Assembly: GCA_037693485.1 (NCBI GenBank)
Contig: CM075345.1
Span: 121,294,001-121,358,000, forward strand
Direction of reading: 5' to 3'
Length of the DNA stretch: 64,000 nucleotides
DNA from: Kitagawia praeruptora
Taxonomy: Eukaryota; Streptophyta; Magnoliopsida; Apiales; Apiaceae
Every line of letters starts with the position of its first letter. The first letter of the stretch is position 1. Positions 11,596-23,364 of the stretch are shown here, in pieces. A program made the position numbers and the translations under genes. The notes under the pieces are model-generated. The model made no database searches and had not been told where the DNA came from. It was given only the letters and a program-made list of their open reading frames with translations.

Positions 11596-14500
11596 CTAGC
11601 CATTTTCATTTGATTCCATCTCCATTGCTTTGGCCTGTAGATCATCATATGCTTTCTGCTTTATTTCTTTCTCCTTTCTTGCATTCTCATCCATGACCTT
11701 TATGATCTCTGCCAAGGCATCCAATTCTTCAAGCATGATAGAGTCTTTGAAATCTTCAAGTACTGGTTTCAGAATATTGGCAGGATAGTGACTGAGTAGG
11801 TTCATTCTTATATTGACATTGTCTTCATTTCTCCTCCTATATTTCACTACATAGGGATTGAATTGAACTCTACACAATCCTTTTGCCCTTAGCTTTTCTG
11901 CTTCAACTTCCAGTCTATCAATCTCCTTCTCCCTTTCTAGCCATTTCTCAAAAGACCCCTTTCTTATCTTCTCAGCATAGTCTCTCTTCATTTTCACAAA
12001 ATCAATCAACTCCAACTTCTATACTCTCTCCACTTTGTCTTCAGAATCCAACAGTGCAATTATTCTTTCTATTTCATATAACTTGCCCCAATTTTGACAC
12101 TATCCTTGTTTGAATTTCTTCTCCCTTCCATCAGTATATTTAATCTCAAGGTAGTTGTTCACAATGGCAGCATAGTAGATTCTTTGAGCTCTTAGATATT
12201 GTAGTTGATCTTCATCAAAGTCTTCATCAAGTGGTTGGAGTTTCAGTCCTGGATAGATTGTCAGAGTTCTGGACTTGGATAGTTTTGGTTTCCTTGCAGC
12301 TTGTTTGAATTTGATCCTTTTTACATGGTTGCCTGGCAGTAGCATGTGACCTTTTCTTGTAGACCATTGTAGTATTCCATTAGCAGTTTGCTTTTTGAAA
12401 CACACAGATGGTTTCTTAACTTGAATCTTCTTCTCTTCTTGAGGTGGCAAAACAGTTGTAGAAGCCATATATGCTGATTTTGCTAGGTCACTACTAACAG
12501 TATTCACCCTAGACTTAGAGTCTTGTGTTGTGGTGAGGTTACTGTCAGCAATGCCTAAGGCTTGCTATTTTCCATTTTTCCTCTCATAGACTTTACCTTG
12601 GTCATCATCATCCTTCTTGTTCTTGTCATCCTTCTTCTTCTTCTTCTTATCTTCATCACCCTTATCTCTCCTATGGTGTCTTCTCCTCCCATCACTTTTA
12701 TCTTCAAAGTCATCATCCTTATTTCTCCTAGGTAGAGCCATTTCTGGAATTGCACCAGTTGCTATGAAAGATCTGAGGATGTGCAGTGCTTCTATTTCTT
12801 CAGCATTTCTGACTCCACCTTTCTTCAGTAGTTGATCAGTGATAGCAATGATAAGTCTGTGATTTTTAGAGGTGAGATCATTGGGAATGACCAACTGCTT
12901 GATGTCTTCAATTTTGGTGCCAAACTGGTAGATGATTGTCCATGGCTTCTTGATTACTTCTGGCAGCCTTGAAGGTTGATCATTCCTTAAGTCATCATAT
13001 AGACTCTTGTTGTTTTCATTTCTCTTCTCAATAAGCTCAAGTATGGCATCTACCTCAGAGTGTTTTAGGGCTTGAAGAGTCTTGTAGGTTAGATGCCATA
13101 TCTTTGAATTGGATACCATCATTATCTCCTTAAACCATAAGCTATTAATTTTCCTGGATATAACAGTGAGACAGTCAATCTGATCCTTCAAACTCCTCAG
13201 ATAAAATTGAGTGTCACTAGCCTGCTCCCTTGAGACTTTCAGAAACTCTAAGAATGCTTCATCATGATAGACATTTGAATTTGCAACTTCTTGTAGCTTG
13301 GCCTCAGTAACCACCTTTACTTCTACAGGCTTGGCACTTTCAGATTTGGAGGATGGAGGTTTATCAGATGGCATGCTCCCTGCAACCACTGTGGTAGTGA
13401 TGGATTGTTTCTGGCCACTTGGAGTGATGATATGCACAGTTGGTAGAGTAACAACTGGTAGAGTGGTTGGGGGCTCATCAACTTTGGATTTCCCTTTCCC
13501 TGGCACATTTATAGGTTTTGGAGCCCTTTGGTGACCACCCTCATTTAGCTGTATTCCTTTCTTCTTAGGTTTCTCCCCCTTTGGATTTGAATTCCTTAAC
13601 CTCTTCTCCCCCTTAGGCTTGTTGTCAGGCACATAGGCTTTAGGAGTGGCCTTTGGGTTGGAAGATTCTTCAGGTAGAGGGAGACCCAGGTGCTTCATCA
13701 TAGCAGACAGCATAGATTGTTGATGTAGAAGGACATTAGCTGTGGTGGTGGCTTGGGTGTCCAACTGTTCATTGAGAATTGCAACCTTGTCTATAAGATG
13801 AGCATTGGTTTCTTTAAGAGACACCACCTCCTTCTCAAGAGTATCCACTTTAGTGAATAGCTCATTTGCCTTGAAACCAGATAAGGATTGGTCTTGAAGT
13901 CTCTTCACTTCATACTTTGACATTTCATGCACAGGAACCTCAATCACGAGCCTGTCTCCATATAGATTTTTGAACATTGTCCTTAGCATGGCATTGGATT
14001 CTGTGGTCTGATCAGATAGAGCTTGAAATTTATGCCCCAGACCTGTGACAGCATCTTTGAGAAGAGCCAAACCATTGTCCATCTTGGTACAAGTAGATTT
14101 TCATGCTAGAATATCCTTGATTACAGTCTCCAATTTAGGAAATTTAGCCTCAAAAGTCCTCTTGATTTCTTCCACTATAGTGGCTGTCTTATCACACACT
14201 CTGTTGACCTCAGTTTTGACTCCTTTTCCCAGATAGTGTGCAGCCTTGAGGAATCCCTTGTATGAATCATTCATAGCCTCATACACTTCACCAGGAGTCA
14301 GAGATTTTGCATTAGAACCCAGTGAAGTGATGTATTCCTCTCTGAGATATTGAAGACCTTCATCAAGAGTAATATCATATTTTCCTTGCAGCTAGGCATC
14401 TATATTGCCATCTCTCTCAGCATCATCAATTATCTTGGCCTTTTGCATCTCCACATCATCCCTATGGCATAGCAGAATGGCTTCATATTCTGGATTAGGC

Positions 14501-16353
14501 ATGTTGGAGGTGACCAAGTTCTGAGAAATCTTGACAAACTCAGGAATCTGATCCACAACTAAGGTTTGAAGTGCTTCAACCATCAATTGTGGTGGAACAG
14601 ACCCTGATCCTGAAGCACTGTCATGTTGCACAGGCTTCAGCCATTGTGACATAAAGTCAGAGCTAGAGCTAGGCAAGCTAGACTCCTCAGTTACAGATGC
14701 AACTTCTGTAACCGGATGTAATGACTCTACTACTGTTGTCTCCACAGGAGTGGGATGAGTTACAACAGTAGTTGACACAGACACAGAGTCTCTAGTAAAA
14801 GCTAGTGAATCCTCTGTGGTTGTGATGGTGTCATCAGGATATGCCCCAGCTAGCATTCCCTCACCATCTGAATGTGGTTTCTGGGTGGTGAGCACAGTGT
14901 CAAGCACCATGTCACTTGAAGTTATTGGCTCATCAAGAAAGAAGAATTCTTGATGATCAAGTCCTTGCTCCTCAATTGCTTGAGTTGCAGGCTGCAAAGA
15001 AGTTTCATTTGGAGATTCTGGAAGAGAAGTGTCTTGTGGAATAGATTTTGGCAACTCCCCCTGAGAAATAGAGGGAGTTTCAAATGTGATGTGCTCTCCA
15101 CTCAGTGTTGTGCCAGCCTTATCACTCCCATGTGCTGACTCTATACAGATTGGTGCATTGGGGAGGATGATTGATTCTATAGATGCACCCTGTTGGGAGG
15201 ATACACCTAGTGAACTGTTTGCCCCTGTTTTTACAACTTCAGCCATTTGTGTGACTGAAGAGGTGGTTTTAGTTTTCTTCTTCTTTGGCCTGATAAGGGG
15301 TGACTCAGGTTCCTCACTTTTTACACCTAATTCCACAGCCAATGCTGCTTCAGATAAGATAGTTAAAGGTGCAGAAGCTATCTCCTTTCTCTTCTTTTTA
15401 CTAACATCACCCTTTTGAGAGGATGATGTAGTTGGCTCAATGTTTGGTAGAGTGTTTGGCTGAGAGGGTTGGTTAGCAGGCCCTGGGTTAGCATTTTGTT
15501 CTACTTGCTTGGGCTGTGCTAACTGTGACTTGGAATCAAATATTGGCATGTTGTGGGGGTAAGTCCTAAACAAACCCTCCATATGGGGAGTTATGTTAAG
15601 TCTTACATCCACATCATTCCTAGTCTCCAAATTACCAAAAATGAGTTTGGTCATGGATTTAGGATAGCCTATTCTATTTTTATCTATCCCAGGCAAATCA
15701 ATCAATTGAGCATTTTTAAAATTGAGTACGGATTGAATAAAGCGAGGGAAGAAAATGTCAGTACCTCTCTTGGTTGTGTTCTTACCAAGTCTTCCATACA
15801 ACTCTTGTAGGATGATTTGGCCAACATCTATCTTTCTTCCATAAGCCAATGCATAGGCAATTTGCTGCGCAGGTGCACTGATTTGGTCGAAACTTGATTT
15901 CCTGACAATGAAGACTTGAAGGAGAGTTGCAAACACATAGCTCCACTCCTTCCTCAGATTCTTCCTGTTTAGCTTTCCAAGATTAATCCCATCTGAGCAG
16001 TTGATGAACTCAAAGAATTCTTCCAACTATGCATTTGTGGCCAGTGTGTCATATGACTCTTGTTGTAAGCCCAGTGCTTGATTCATGTCTGCTGTGGTGA
16101 TAGTGATTTTTTTATCCTGAATCTTACAGTAGATGATATATGATGTTATTGCGCTTTCCAGGGCTACAACTTCCATAATAGCAGTGCCCCAAAACTGTTC
16201 CAGGATGTCTAGATACAGAGTTGGGTTAATAGAGAGGGCATCCTTGATGTATGACTCAGACATCCACTTTACAAAGCACTTGAAGTTCGCATTGGGTGCT
16301 TCCACATCACTGGTTAGGGCGATAAAGTTGGTGTTGAATTTCACGGTTGCCAT
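11596..16353 (-). pseudogene. Env-like third ORF of element B, six in-frame stops
   Basis: One frame of 1586 codons reads from ATG 16353 to 11596 with no net frameshift. It is broken by in-frame stops starting at about 16029 (TAG), 14394 (TAG), 14103 (TGA), 12567 (TAG), 12102 (TAG) and 12018 (TAG). The N-terminal 250 residues form a compact domain shared with element C, including a Glu-Trp-Ser-Tyr block and a Leu-Gly-Lys block. Residues about 280-650 are Ser/Thr/Pro-rich; further on come coiled-coil-like heptads and a Lys/Asp run near 12600-12660. I see no signal peptide or membrane span. It is the Sirevirus env-like family by position; its role is unknown. Confidence 0.72.
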
Positions 16354-16468
16354 TGATACAGAGAAAAGAGAGAAAAGAGTAAAGGTTGAAGAAGAAATTT
16401 AGCTTTTGGCAGTTAGGGTTTCAGAGGTTTTTGGAGTTTAGATGCTTGAGAAATCGAATGAAATGATC

Positions 16469-16882
16469 TGATGCAGGATCTTTATATCTCAGCGCTTAGA
16501 ACTAGAACTGATTTATGAAAAGGAAAGGATAAACTAGGCCTCACACCTAGATTGTAGATTCCAGGCCTCACACCTAGAGTACTTAGGTCTCACACCCAAG
16601 AAAGTAATTAAACTTAGGTCTCACACCCAAGAAATTAATAAAACTTAATTCATTCAACTCTGCCTCAAACAAATCTGATTACAAATATTTATAGGTCTTT
16701 AGGAAGATTCTAGCTAAATAATATTAATTCTAGGGACCTTTAAACTCCAAAGAGACCTAAGGACTCCATACAATTAACTTGAATATGAACTGAATCTGGA
16801 CATTCACTGAACCTGTTAATTTTCTAGAACCTTCTTCTTCTTTTTTGAATATACTTTTCCATCTTTCTTTGGATTTGCATCA
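16469..16882 (-). repeat. 3' LTR of the gag-protease element (414 bp)
   Basis: Ends are TGATGC...GCATCA, an inverted repeat. Internally it has two tandem copies of a unit containing TTAGGTCTCACACCCAAGAA and two AGGCCTCACACCTAG copies. The ORF stop lies inside this LTR. Confidence 0.92.
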
Positions 16883-18912
16883 TTTCTCTCCAGCTTGGAA
16901 AAACTCGGCTCCGACGAGTTTAAAAAGTAATATTTGTTGAAAAGATCGGGACCTGAACTTTGAAACTTTTCACCAGAAATACATGAATAGTCAAACCGTG
17001 ATTTATCCCTCCATTTGGAAAAATATTCTTGATTGTTGCCATTTCGAGTAGAAACTATCTTTTTTATCTTGTCACGCTCTTCATTTGGTAACTTCTTGGC
17101 CGTTGAATCTTCTTTTTGATGCAATGGCTTGATTGCCATTCCACTTTCATTACTCACTTGCAAGAACTGTTTCTTTGTAAGCAATTGAAGGACCTTCTTC
17201 TCCCGTCTAGATGGATGATCTGAGTTATCAATTGCAAATTTTGAGTTGAGTAACTTCTGATCTGTTGTAATTTCTGAAGCTTTTGGCTTGATTTTCTTGA
17301 TTTTCTTCAGTTCCTCAGAACTTTTAGGATAAAGTGTAATTTTATTACCTTCCCAGAAAAAATGAAAGGTATTCTCCTTGCCACAATGATGAACGTCATA
17401 ATCAAACAACCATGGTCGTCCAAGTAAAATGTGCGTCACATTCATGGGTACAACATCACAATGAATAGAATCTTTGTAACAACCATAACTAATTGGAACT
17501 AGACAGCGTTTACTTACTGGAATAGATGTATTATCGATCCATGCAACATGATAGGGTTGAGGATGTGGCGTTGTACAAAGTTTTAGTCGTTCCACGACGG
17601 AGGATGAAATCACATTCATACAGCTTCCACTATCAATGACAAGCTTAAGTAACTCGTTTTTACAAGTTACAAGTGTTTGGAATATTGTTGTCCTTTTCCA
17701 ATCTGCCTCTTTAGCTTTGGGAGTAGCAAGTACGCGTCGCACAACAATGCTCAAAGAGTTATCGTCATCAGAATCAACCAAGTCATCAGCATTGAATTGG
17801 GGAGTTTCTGTACCATCCTCATTTCCAGCTAATTCTTTTTCTTTTTGGTCTTCTTTCTCCACTCCTATATGCAAATTATTTCTAGTAGGGCATTGATAAG
17901 CCTTATGTCCCTTGCCTTCACATCTGAAACAATGATCACTATTGTCGAAGCCCTTTCATTTCCCTCCTTCCTTCTTGTTTGTTGTATACTGTGGTTTCGA
18001 CAAAGGGTTATTGATATCAAACTTCTTTTCTACCAGCTCTGTCATCTGGGCATTACTCTTTGTAGAATTCGTTATGTTCATATATTCTTCCAAATCAAGT
18101 GCAATCTGGAAAGCATTTTCCACGCTATAAGGAGTGTATCTCAGCATTTCTCTTCTTATTTCAAATCTGAGACCAGATTTGAATCTTGCCAAGCTATGCC
18201 GAGGATCTTCAACAATCTGACTTCTTGTTTTTAATTCATCAAATTTCTGCATATATTCGGCCACCGTCATCGTTCCTTGCTTCAAGTTTACAAGTTGTTC
18301 ACAAAGCCTATCTTCGTAGTTTTGTGGCATGTATTTCTCTCGCAGCCTTGCCTTCATCTCCTGCCAGGTTGCTATAGGAGGTCTGCCCAATCTCCTCATG
18401 TCTGCTTCAACACCATTCCACCATACCTTTGTAAGATTAACTAGCTTCATTTTGGCGAACCTCACACGTCGCTCATCAGACATGTCATACCAGTCAAAGT
18501 ACTCTTCAATTGCAGAAATCCAATCGACAAAGCTGGTTACGTTAAATCTTCCATCGAAGTCTGGTACATCAATTCTTACCTTCTTAGTGATATCTCCAGC
18601 TGTGTCGTAAACATTAAACACGTGTGGCTGCTGCATCCATGGAAGTCCATTATTCAGCGGTTCTCGCCTTGGATTCTCTTCTTCGTTTGGTTGTTCGTTG
18701 CCGTCGTTTGCGCCATTGTTTGCACTAGAGGACTCTCCATCAGGATTTCCAACAGTTGGATTTCCCCTTGTTTCAATCTGCTTAACTCTTCCATCAATAT
18801 TTTCAATCCGCTGATTTAAAATATTAAGGCTTTCCATCATTTGAATCAGCACCTGATCTCGTTCAGCATCTGTAAGTCGACCTCGAAATGAACGCCCTGT
18901 TCGTGTCGTCAT
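16816..18912 (-). pseudogene. Gypsy gag-protease ORF with one stop
   Basis: ATG at 18912-18910, after the primer site. The frame is 699 codons long, with a single in-frame TGA at 17958-17956 just before the zinc knuckle. Residues about 70-300 hold the retrotransposon gag domain (Trp-rich, with Lys-Val-Trp-Trp-Asn near residue 160). Next comes a CCHC knuckle (Cys-Phe-Arg-Cys, then His and Cys, about 17900-17940). A retropepsin fold follows, with Val-Ile-Asp-Ser-Gly near 17610-17630 and the flap-end motif Leu-Leu-Gly-Arg-Pro-Trp. The ORF ends soon after the protease, inside the 3' LTR. RT, RNase H and integrase are absent. Whether the TGA is a mutation or bypassed cannot be told. Confidence 0.82.
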
Positions 18913-18923
18913 AGCGCTACCTT

Positions 18924-18935
18924 GCTCTGATGCCA
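18924..18935 (-). other. Primer binding site of the gag-protease element
   Basis: TGGCATCAGAGC on the minus strand, three bases after the 5' LTR; one mismatch to the Met-tRNA primer site. Confidence 0.65.
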
Positions 18936-18938
18936 ATC

Positions 18939-19352
18939 TGATGCAGGATCTTTATATCTCAGCGCTTAAAACTAGAACTGATTTATGAAAAGGAAAGGAT
19001 AAACTAGGCCTCACACCTAGATTGTAGATTCCAGGCCTCACAACTAGAGTACTTAGGTCTCACACCCAAGAAAGTAATTAAACTTAGGTCTCACACCCAA
19101 GAAATTAATAAAACTTAATTCATTCAACTCTGCCTCAAACAAATCTGATTACAAATATTTATAGGTCTTTAGGAAGATTCTAGCTAAATAATATTAATTC
19201 TAGGGACCTTTAAACTCCAAAGAGACCTAAGGACTCCATACAATTAACTTGAATATGAACTGAATCTGGACATTCACTGAACCTGTTAATTTTCTAGAAC
19301 CTTCTTCTTCTTTCTTGAATATACTTTTCCATCTTTCTTTGGATTTGCATCA
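18939..19352 (-). repeat. 5' LTR of the gag-protease element (414 bp)
   Basis: Same length and ends as the left copy, with about 3 mismatches in 414 by eye. Confidence 0.92.
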
Positions 19353-20086
19353 GAACCGATTAGTTGTAGAATTGTATAAGTATGAAGTACTTGAATTATC
19401 GATTAGATATATGTTTTGTATCGACAAGTCAGGCATTCGAGAAGTAGAAAATAACTATTCGATAAGTCAAGAAAGGCTTATTCGATATCTCAAGCAGATG
19501 GTAACTCACAGCTGGTAGTTATCCAACTTAGAAATAATTCTAAATTAAATAAAATGTGTTTTTATGAGTGAATTAAAATTTTAGACAAAAATCCAAAATC
19601 GGTTGAGATTCAGCGAGAATTCAGCCTTTTCAAATGATTCAAGAACTTAAATATAGTATTCGAGAACTCAGTCATTAGAGAACTCAATTACCATATTCAA
19701 GAAGTCAAGAATACCACTATTCGATATCTCTAAAAGACTCTATTCGAGAACTCAAGAGTACTCTAATGAGACTTGTTAGAGATGTCGAATAGTGAACCAT
19801 TCGAGAAGTCTGACTTATCGAAATATGCTCATCACTCACAAAAATTAATTTTCACTATCTTTTAAAATTTACCAGACATATTCAATGAAGAATATTCTAG
19901 CAAATTAAGCAGTGATTTTCTCAAAATTTCATAGAAATTTAAAGTTAATAAAATATGATTTTTCAACATATGCAACATATTTGAAATATTTATAAATCAT
20001 ATTTCAGCCAACACTTACCTTAAAAAAATTGAGAATTTAGATAAAGTAAGTGTTTACTGCTGCAACAATCTAGATGGTATATTCAC
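19353..20086 (-). other. pol to env-like spacer of element B
   Basis: Non-coding. About 19400-19830 is a cluster of TCGAAT and ATTCGA words in both orientations, preceded or followed by GATATCTC, GAGAACTC, GAAGTC or ATAAGTC. Together with 16354-16468, a pyrimidine-rich leader before the env-like ATG, this was one spacer before the gag-protease insertion. Confidence 0.75.
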
Positions 20087-23000
20087 TTAGCCAGAATCTG
20101 AAAAATTCAGCATTCCAATCTCACTAACCAACCTTGTGAAGGTGGCTTCATCTAATGGCTTAGTGAATATGTCAGCTAGTTGTTTATCTGTAGAGACATA
20201 ATGCAACTCAACGGTACCATTAGTTGCATGTTCTCTAATGATATCTGATGTCAATGTGCTTTGTTCTAGAATGATTGACAGGATTGGCAACTATAGAGAT
20301 TGCACTTGTGTTGTCACACATGATTGGAATTCTTTCCAACACAAGTCCATAATCTCTAAGTTGATTTCTAATCCAAAGCACTTGAGCACAGCAACTTCCA
20401 GCAGCTATGTATTCAACCTCAGCTGTAGAAGTTGACACAGATTGTTTTTTCTTGATATACCAAGAGACTAACCTTTGTCCAAGAAACTGGCAGCTACCTG
20501 AGGTGCTTTTCCTATCCACTCTGCATCCAGCATAGTCAGCATCTGAATAACCAACCAGATTGAACCCCGTGTCCTTAGGATACCTTAAACCCAAGTTTGG
20601 AGTCCCCTTCAGATATCTAAAGATCCTTTTATAGCAATCAAATGTGATTCTTTTGGATTTGATTGAAACCTTGCACACAAACATGTAACAAACATGATGT
20701 CTGGCCTACTTGCAGTGAGGTAGAGTAGAGAACCAACCATGCCTCTGTAGACTGAGATATCTACTTTCTTGCCTTTGGCATCTTCATCTAATTTAGTTGC
20801 AGTGGCCATGGGTGTCTTTGCAGGTGAGCAGTCTTCTAAGTCAAACTTTTTCAATAAATCCTTGATGTACTTGGTTTGACTGATAAAGATACCATCCTTC
20901 CTTTGACTGACTTGCAACCCAAGAAAGAATGTCAACTCTCCCATTATACTCATCTCATATCTGCTCTGCATGAGTTTAGAGAATTTCTCACACAGCTTCT
21001 CATTTGTAGACCCAAATATGATATCATCCACATAGATCTGAACTAGGATAATATCATCACCATGCTTCTTGTAAAACAGTGTTTTGTCCAATGTGCCTCT
21101 AGTGAATTGATTTTCAAGGAGAAATTGTGATAGAGTATCATACCATGCCCTTGGAGCCTGCTTGAGTCCATACAATGCCTTAAGCAATCTGTAGACAAAT
21201 TCTGGGAAGTGTGGATCCTCAAAGCCAGGTGGTTGTTGCACATAAACTTCTTCTTCCAACTCTCCATTCAGAAATGCACTCTTGACATCCATTTGATAAA
21301 CTTTAAAGTTTGAATGAGCAGCAAATGCCAAGAATATTCTGATGGCTTCCAATCTAGCAACAGGGGCAAATGTCTCATCATAATCAATGCCTTCCTGTTG
21401 AGAGTATCCTTTTGTAACCAACCTTGCTTTGTTTCTTACTATCACACCATCTTCATCCATCTTATTCTTCAGAACCCATTTTGTTCCAACAATGGTTCTG
21501 TTCTTGGGTGCAGGCACAAGTTCCCATACTTTGTTTCTTTCAAATTGATTCAGCTCTTCTTGCATGGAAATAATCCAATCTGGATCCAACAATGCATCAT
21601 CAAGTTTCTTAGGCTCAACCTGATATAGAGAACAGCCATAGAGGCACTCATTCTGAGTTGCTCTCCTAGTCCTTACTCCTGCATTAGGATCTCCAATAAT
21701 TTGCTCTGCAGTGTGTGATCTATCCCATTTCCTTGAGTGCTCAGCCTGATTTCTCATTCTTGATGTTGCTTCATCATCCAAGTCATGATCATTCTCATTT
21801 CCTCCCTCTGTGATACTACCACTATTCACAGGTGTGTCTTGTATGCTTGTCTCTCCACTATTGATTGACACAAATTCTTCTCTTGTATCATCATTCACTT
21901 GAGTTTGTTGAACTTGAGTTTCAACTCCAGTTTCAATCTCTTCATCAGAATCATCTAGATTATCAAACTTCAATGGATCTTTATCTTCATCATTGGCTTC
22001 TTCTAGTCCAGGTAGTTTGCTGTCATCAAATGTCACATCTATGCTTTCCATAATTTTCTTTTGACTAATGACATAAACTTTGTATGCAATTCTTTCCATG
22101 TAGCCAAGAAAAATTCCTTCAAATGCCTTTGCATCAAACTTTCCAACATATTCAGAATTGTCCTTCAATACAAAGCATTTGCTTCCAAAAGTATGAAAAT
22201 ACTTTAGAGTATCAAACTTTCCAACATATTCAGAATTGTCCTTCATCAAATTGTAAGGTGTCTTTCCAGTGTTTTTGTTGATGAGGGTTCTGTTTTGGAT
22301 ATGACATGCAGTGCTCATAGCCTCAGCCCAAAAACATGTAGGCATCTTTGCATTAAGTAACATTGTTCTAGCAGCCTCAATTAGAGTTCTATTCTTTCTC
22401 TCAACAACTCCATTTTGTTGTGGAGTCCTTGGAGCTGAGAATTGCTGAGAAATTCCATTCTCTTTGTAGAATGCATCAAGTATGACATTTCTGAACTCTT
22501 TTCCATTATCACTTCTCAGTGCAATCACGCTTGCATTGTTGGCATTTGCTTTCTTGTCAACTTTCTTTATGTGCTCAATGATTACTTGTGGAGCCTCATC
22601 TTTTGATGCCAGAAATTCCACCCATGTATACCTTGTAAAGTCATCAACCATCACCAAGGCATACTTCTTTCTTCCTAGTGACATAATATTGACAAGCCCA
22701 AACAAATCCATATGATTGAGTTACAGAGGTTTGGTTATTGATGTCACTGTCTTTGACTTGTGGCTTGATCTTTTCATCTTTCCTTTTTGACAAGCCTCAC
22801 ACACTCCTTGACAGAATTCAAGTGTGGGCATGCCTCTCACTAACTCTCTTTTGACTAGAGAATTAATGGCTTTGAAGTTCAGGTGTGATAATTTCTTGTG
22901 CCACAACCAACAATCTTCATTTGATGATTTTGAGTAGAAGCAACAAATTTTGTCCTTGTTTGCAGAGTCCATATTGGCTACAAACAGGCTTCCTTTCCTT

Positions 23001-23364
23001 ACTCTAGATAGAGCAAAATCACCAATCTTCTTGTGGGTGATCAGACATTAATCTTTGTCAAAATCCACCTTGAATCCCCTATCAGTAAACTGACCAACAC
23101 TTAGCAGATTATGATTGAGTCCCTTGACTAGTGCTACATCTTTAATGATGACATTTCCAACTTTCAACTTGCCATATCCCAATGTGTTACCCATGCTGTC
23201 ATCTCCAAAAGCAACCATGGGCCAGCCTTCTCCTCATACTGTGATAGCAGGGCCATATCACCAGTCATATGATTTGAGCATCCACTGTCCACAATCCACA
23301 TGACTTTCTTTTCACTTTCTTTACCCTGCAAACACAAAGGTATTACTTCTCCTTTGGTAACCAA
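20087..23364 (-). pseudogene. pol of element B, broken
   Basis: Starts at the junction with gag in the -1 frame. The protease (Val-Asp-Ser-Gly-Cys-Ser) is near 23290. A frameshift near 23215 follows, then the pre-integrase region at 22972-22721. An in-frame TAA at 22723-22721 lies just before the integrase core. Integrase, hinge and RT are open from 22711 to about 20632. RT has Tyr-Val-Asp-Asp near 21020. A one-base loss near 20632 and a five-base loss near 20245 break RNase H. The hinge (about 21700-22000) lacks the TCGAAT word. Confidence 0.9.

Larger units (their letters stand above)
16469..19352 (-). mobile_element. Gag-protease-only LTR retrotransposon (TR-GAG-like)
   Basis: A 2884-bp element with two 414-bp LTRs flanks one ORF that has Ty3/Gypsy gag, a zinc knuckle and a protease, but no RT, RNase H or integrase. 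It must move in trans. The two LTRs differ at about 3 positions. It lies between pol and the env-like ORF of B. Flanks are TGATC at left and GAACC at right, so no clean target duplication is seen; one base change would allow a 4-bp duplication only. Confidence 0.87.

Noticed and set aside
13298..15418. Plus-strand ORFs opposite the env-like ORF of B
   Set aside because: They are shadows of a long minus-strand frame, with no domain and hydrophobic, Ser/Leu-rich content typical of antisense reading.
11596..16353. Programmed readthrough of the env-like stops in B
   Set aside because: Six scattered stops are too many for programmed readthrough; decay is simpler.
16464..19357. Target duplication of the gag-protease element
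   Set aside because: Flanks TGATC and GAACC do not match; a 4-base near-match is not enough.
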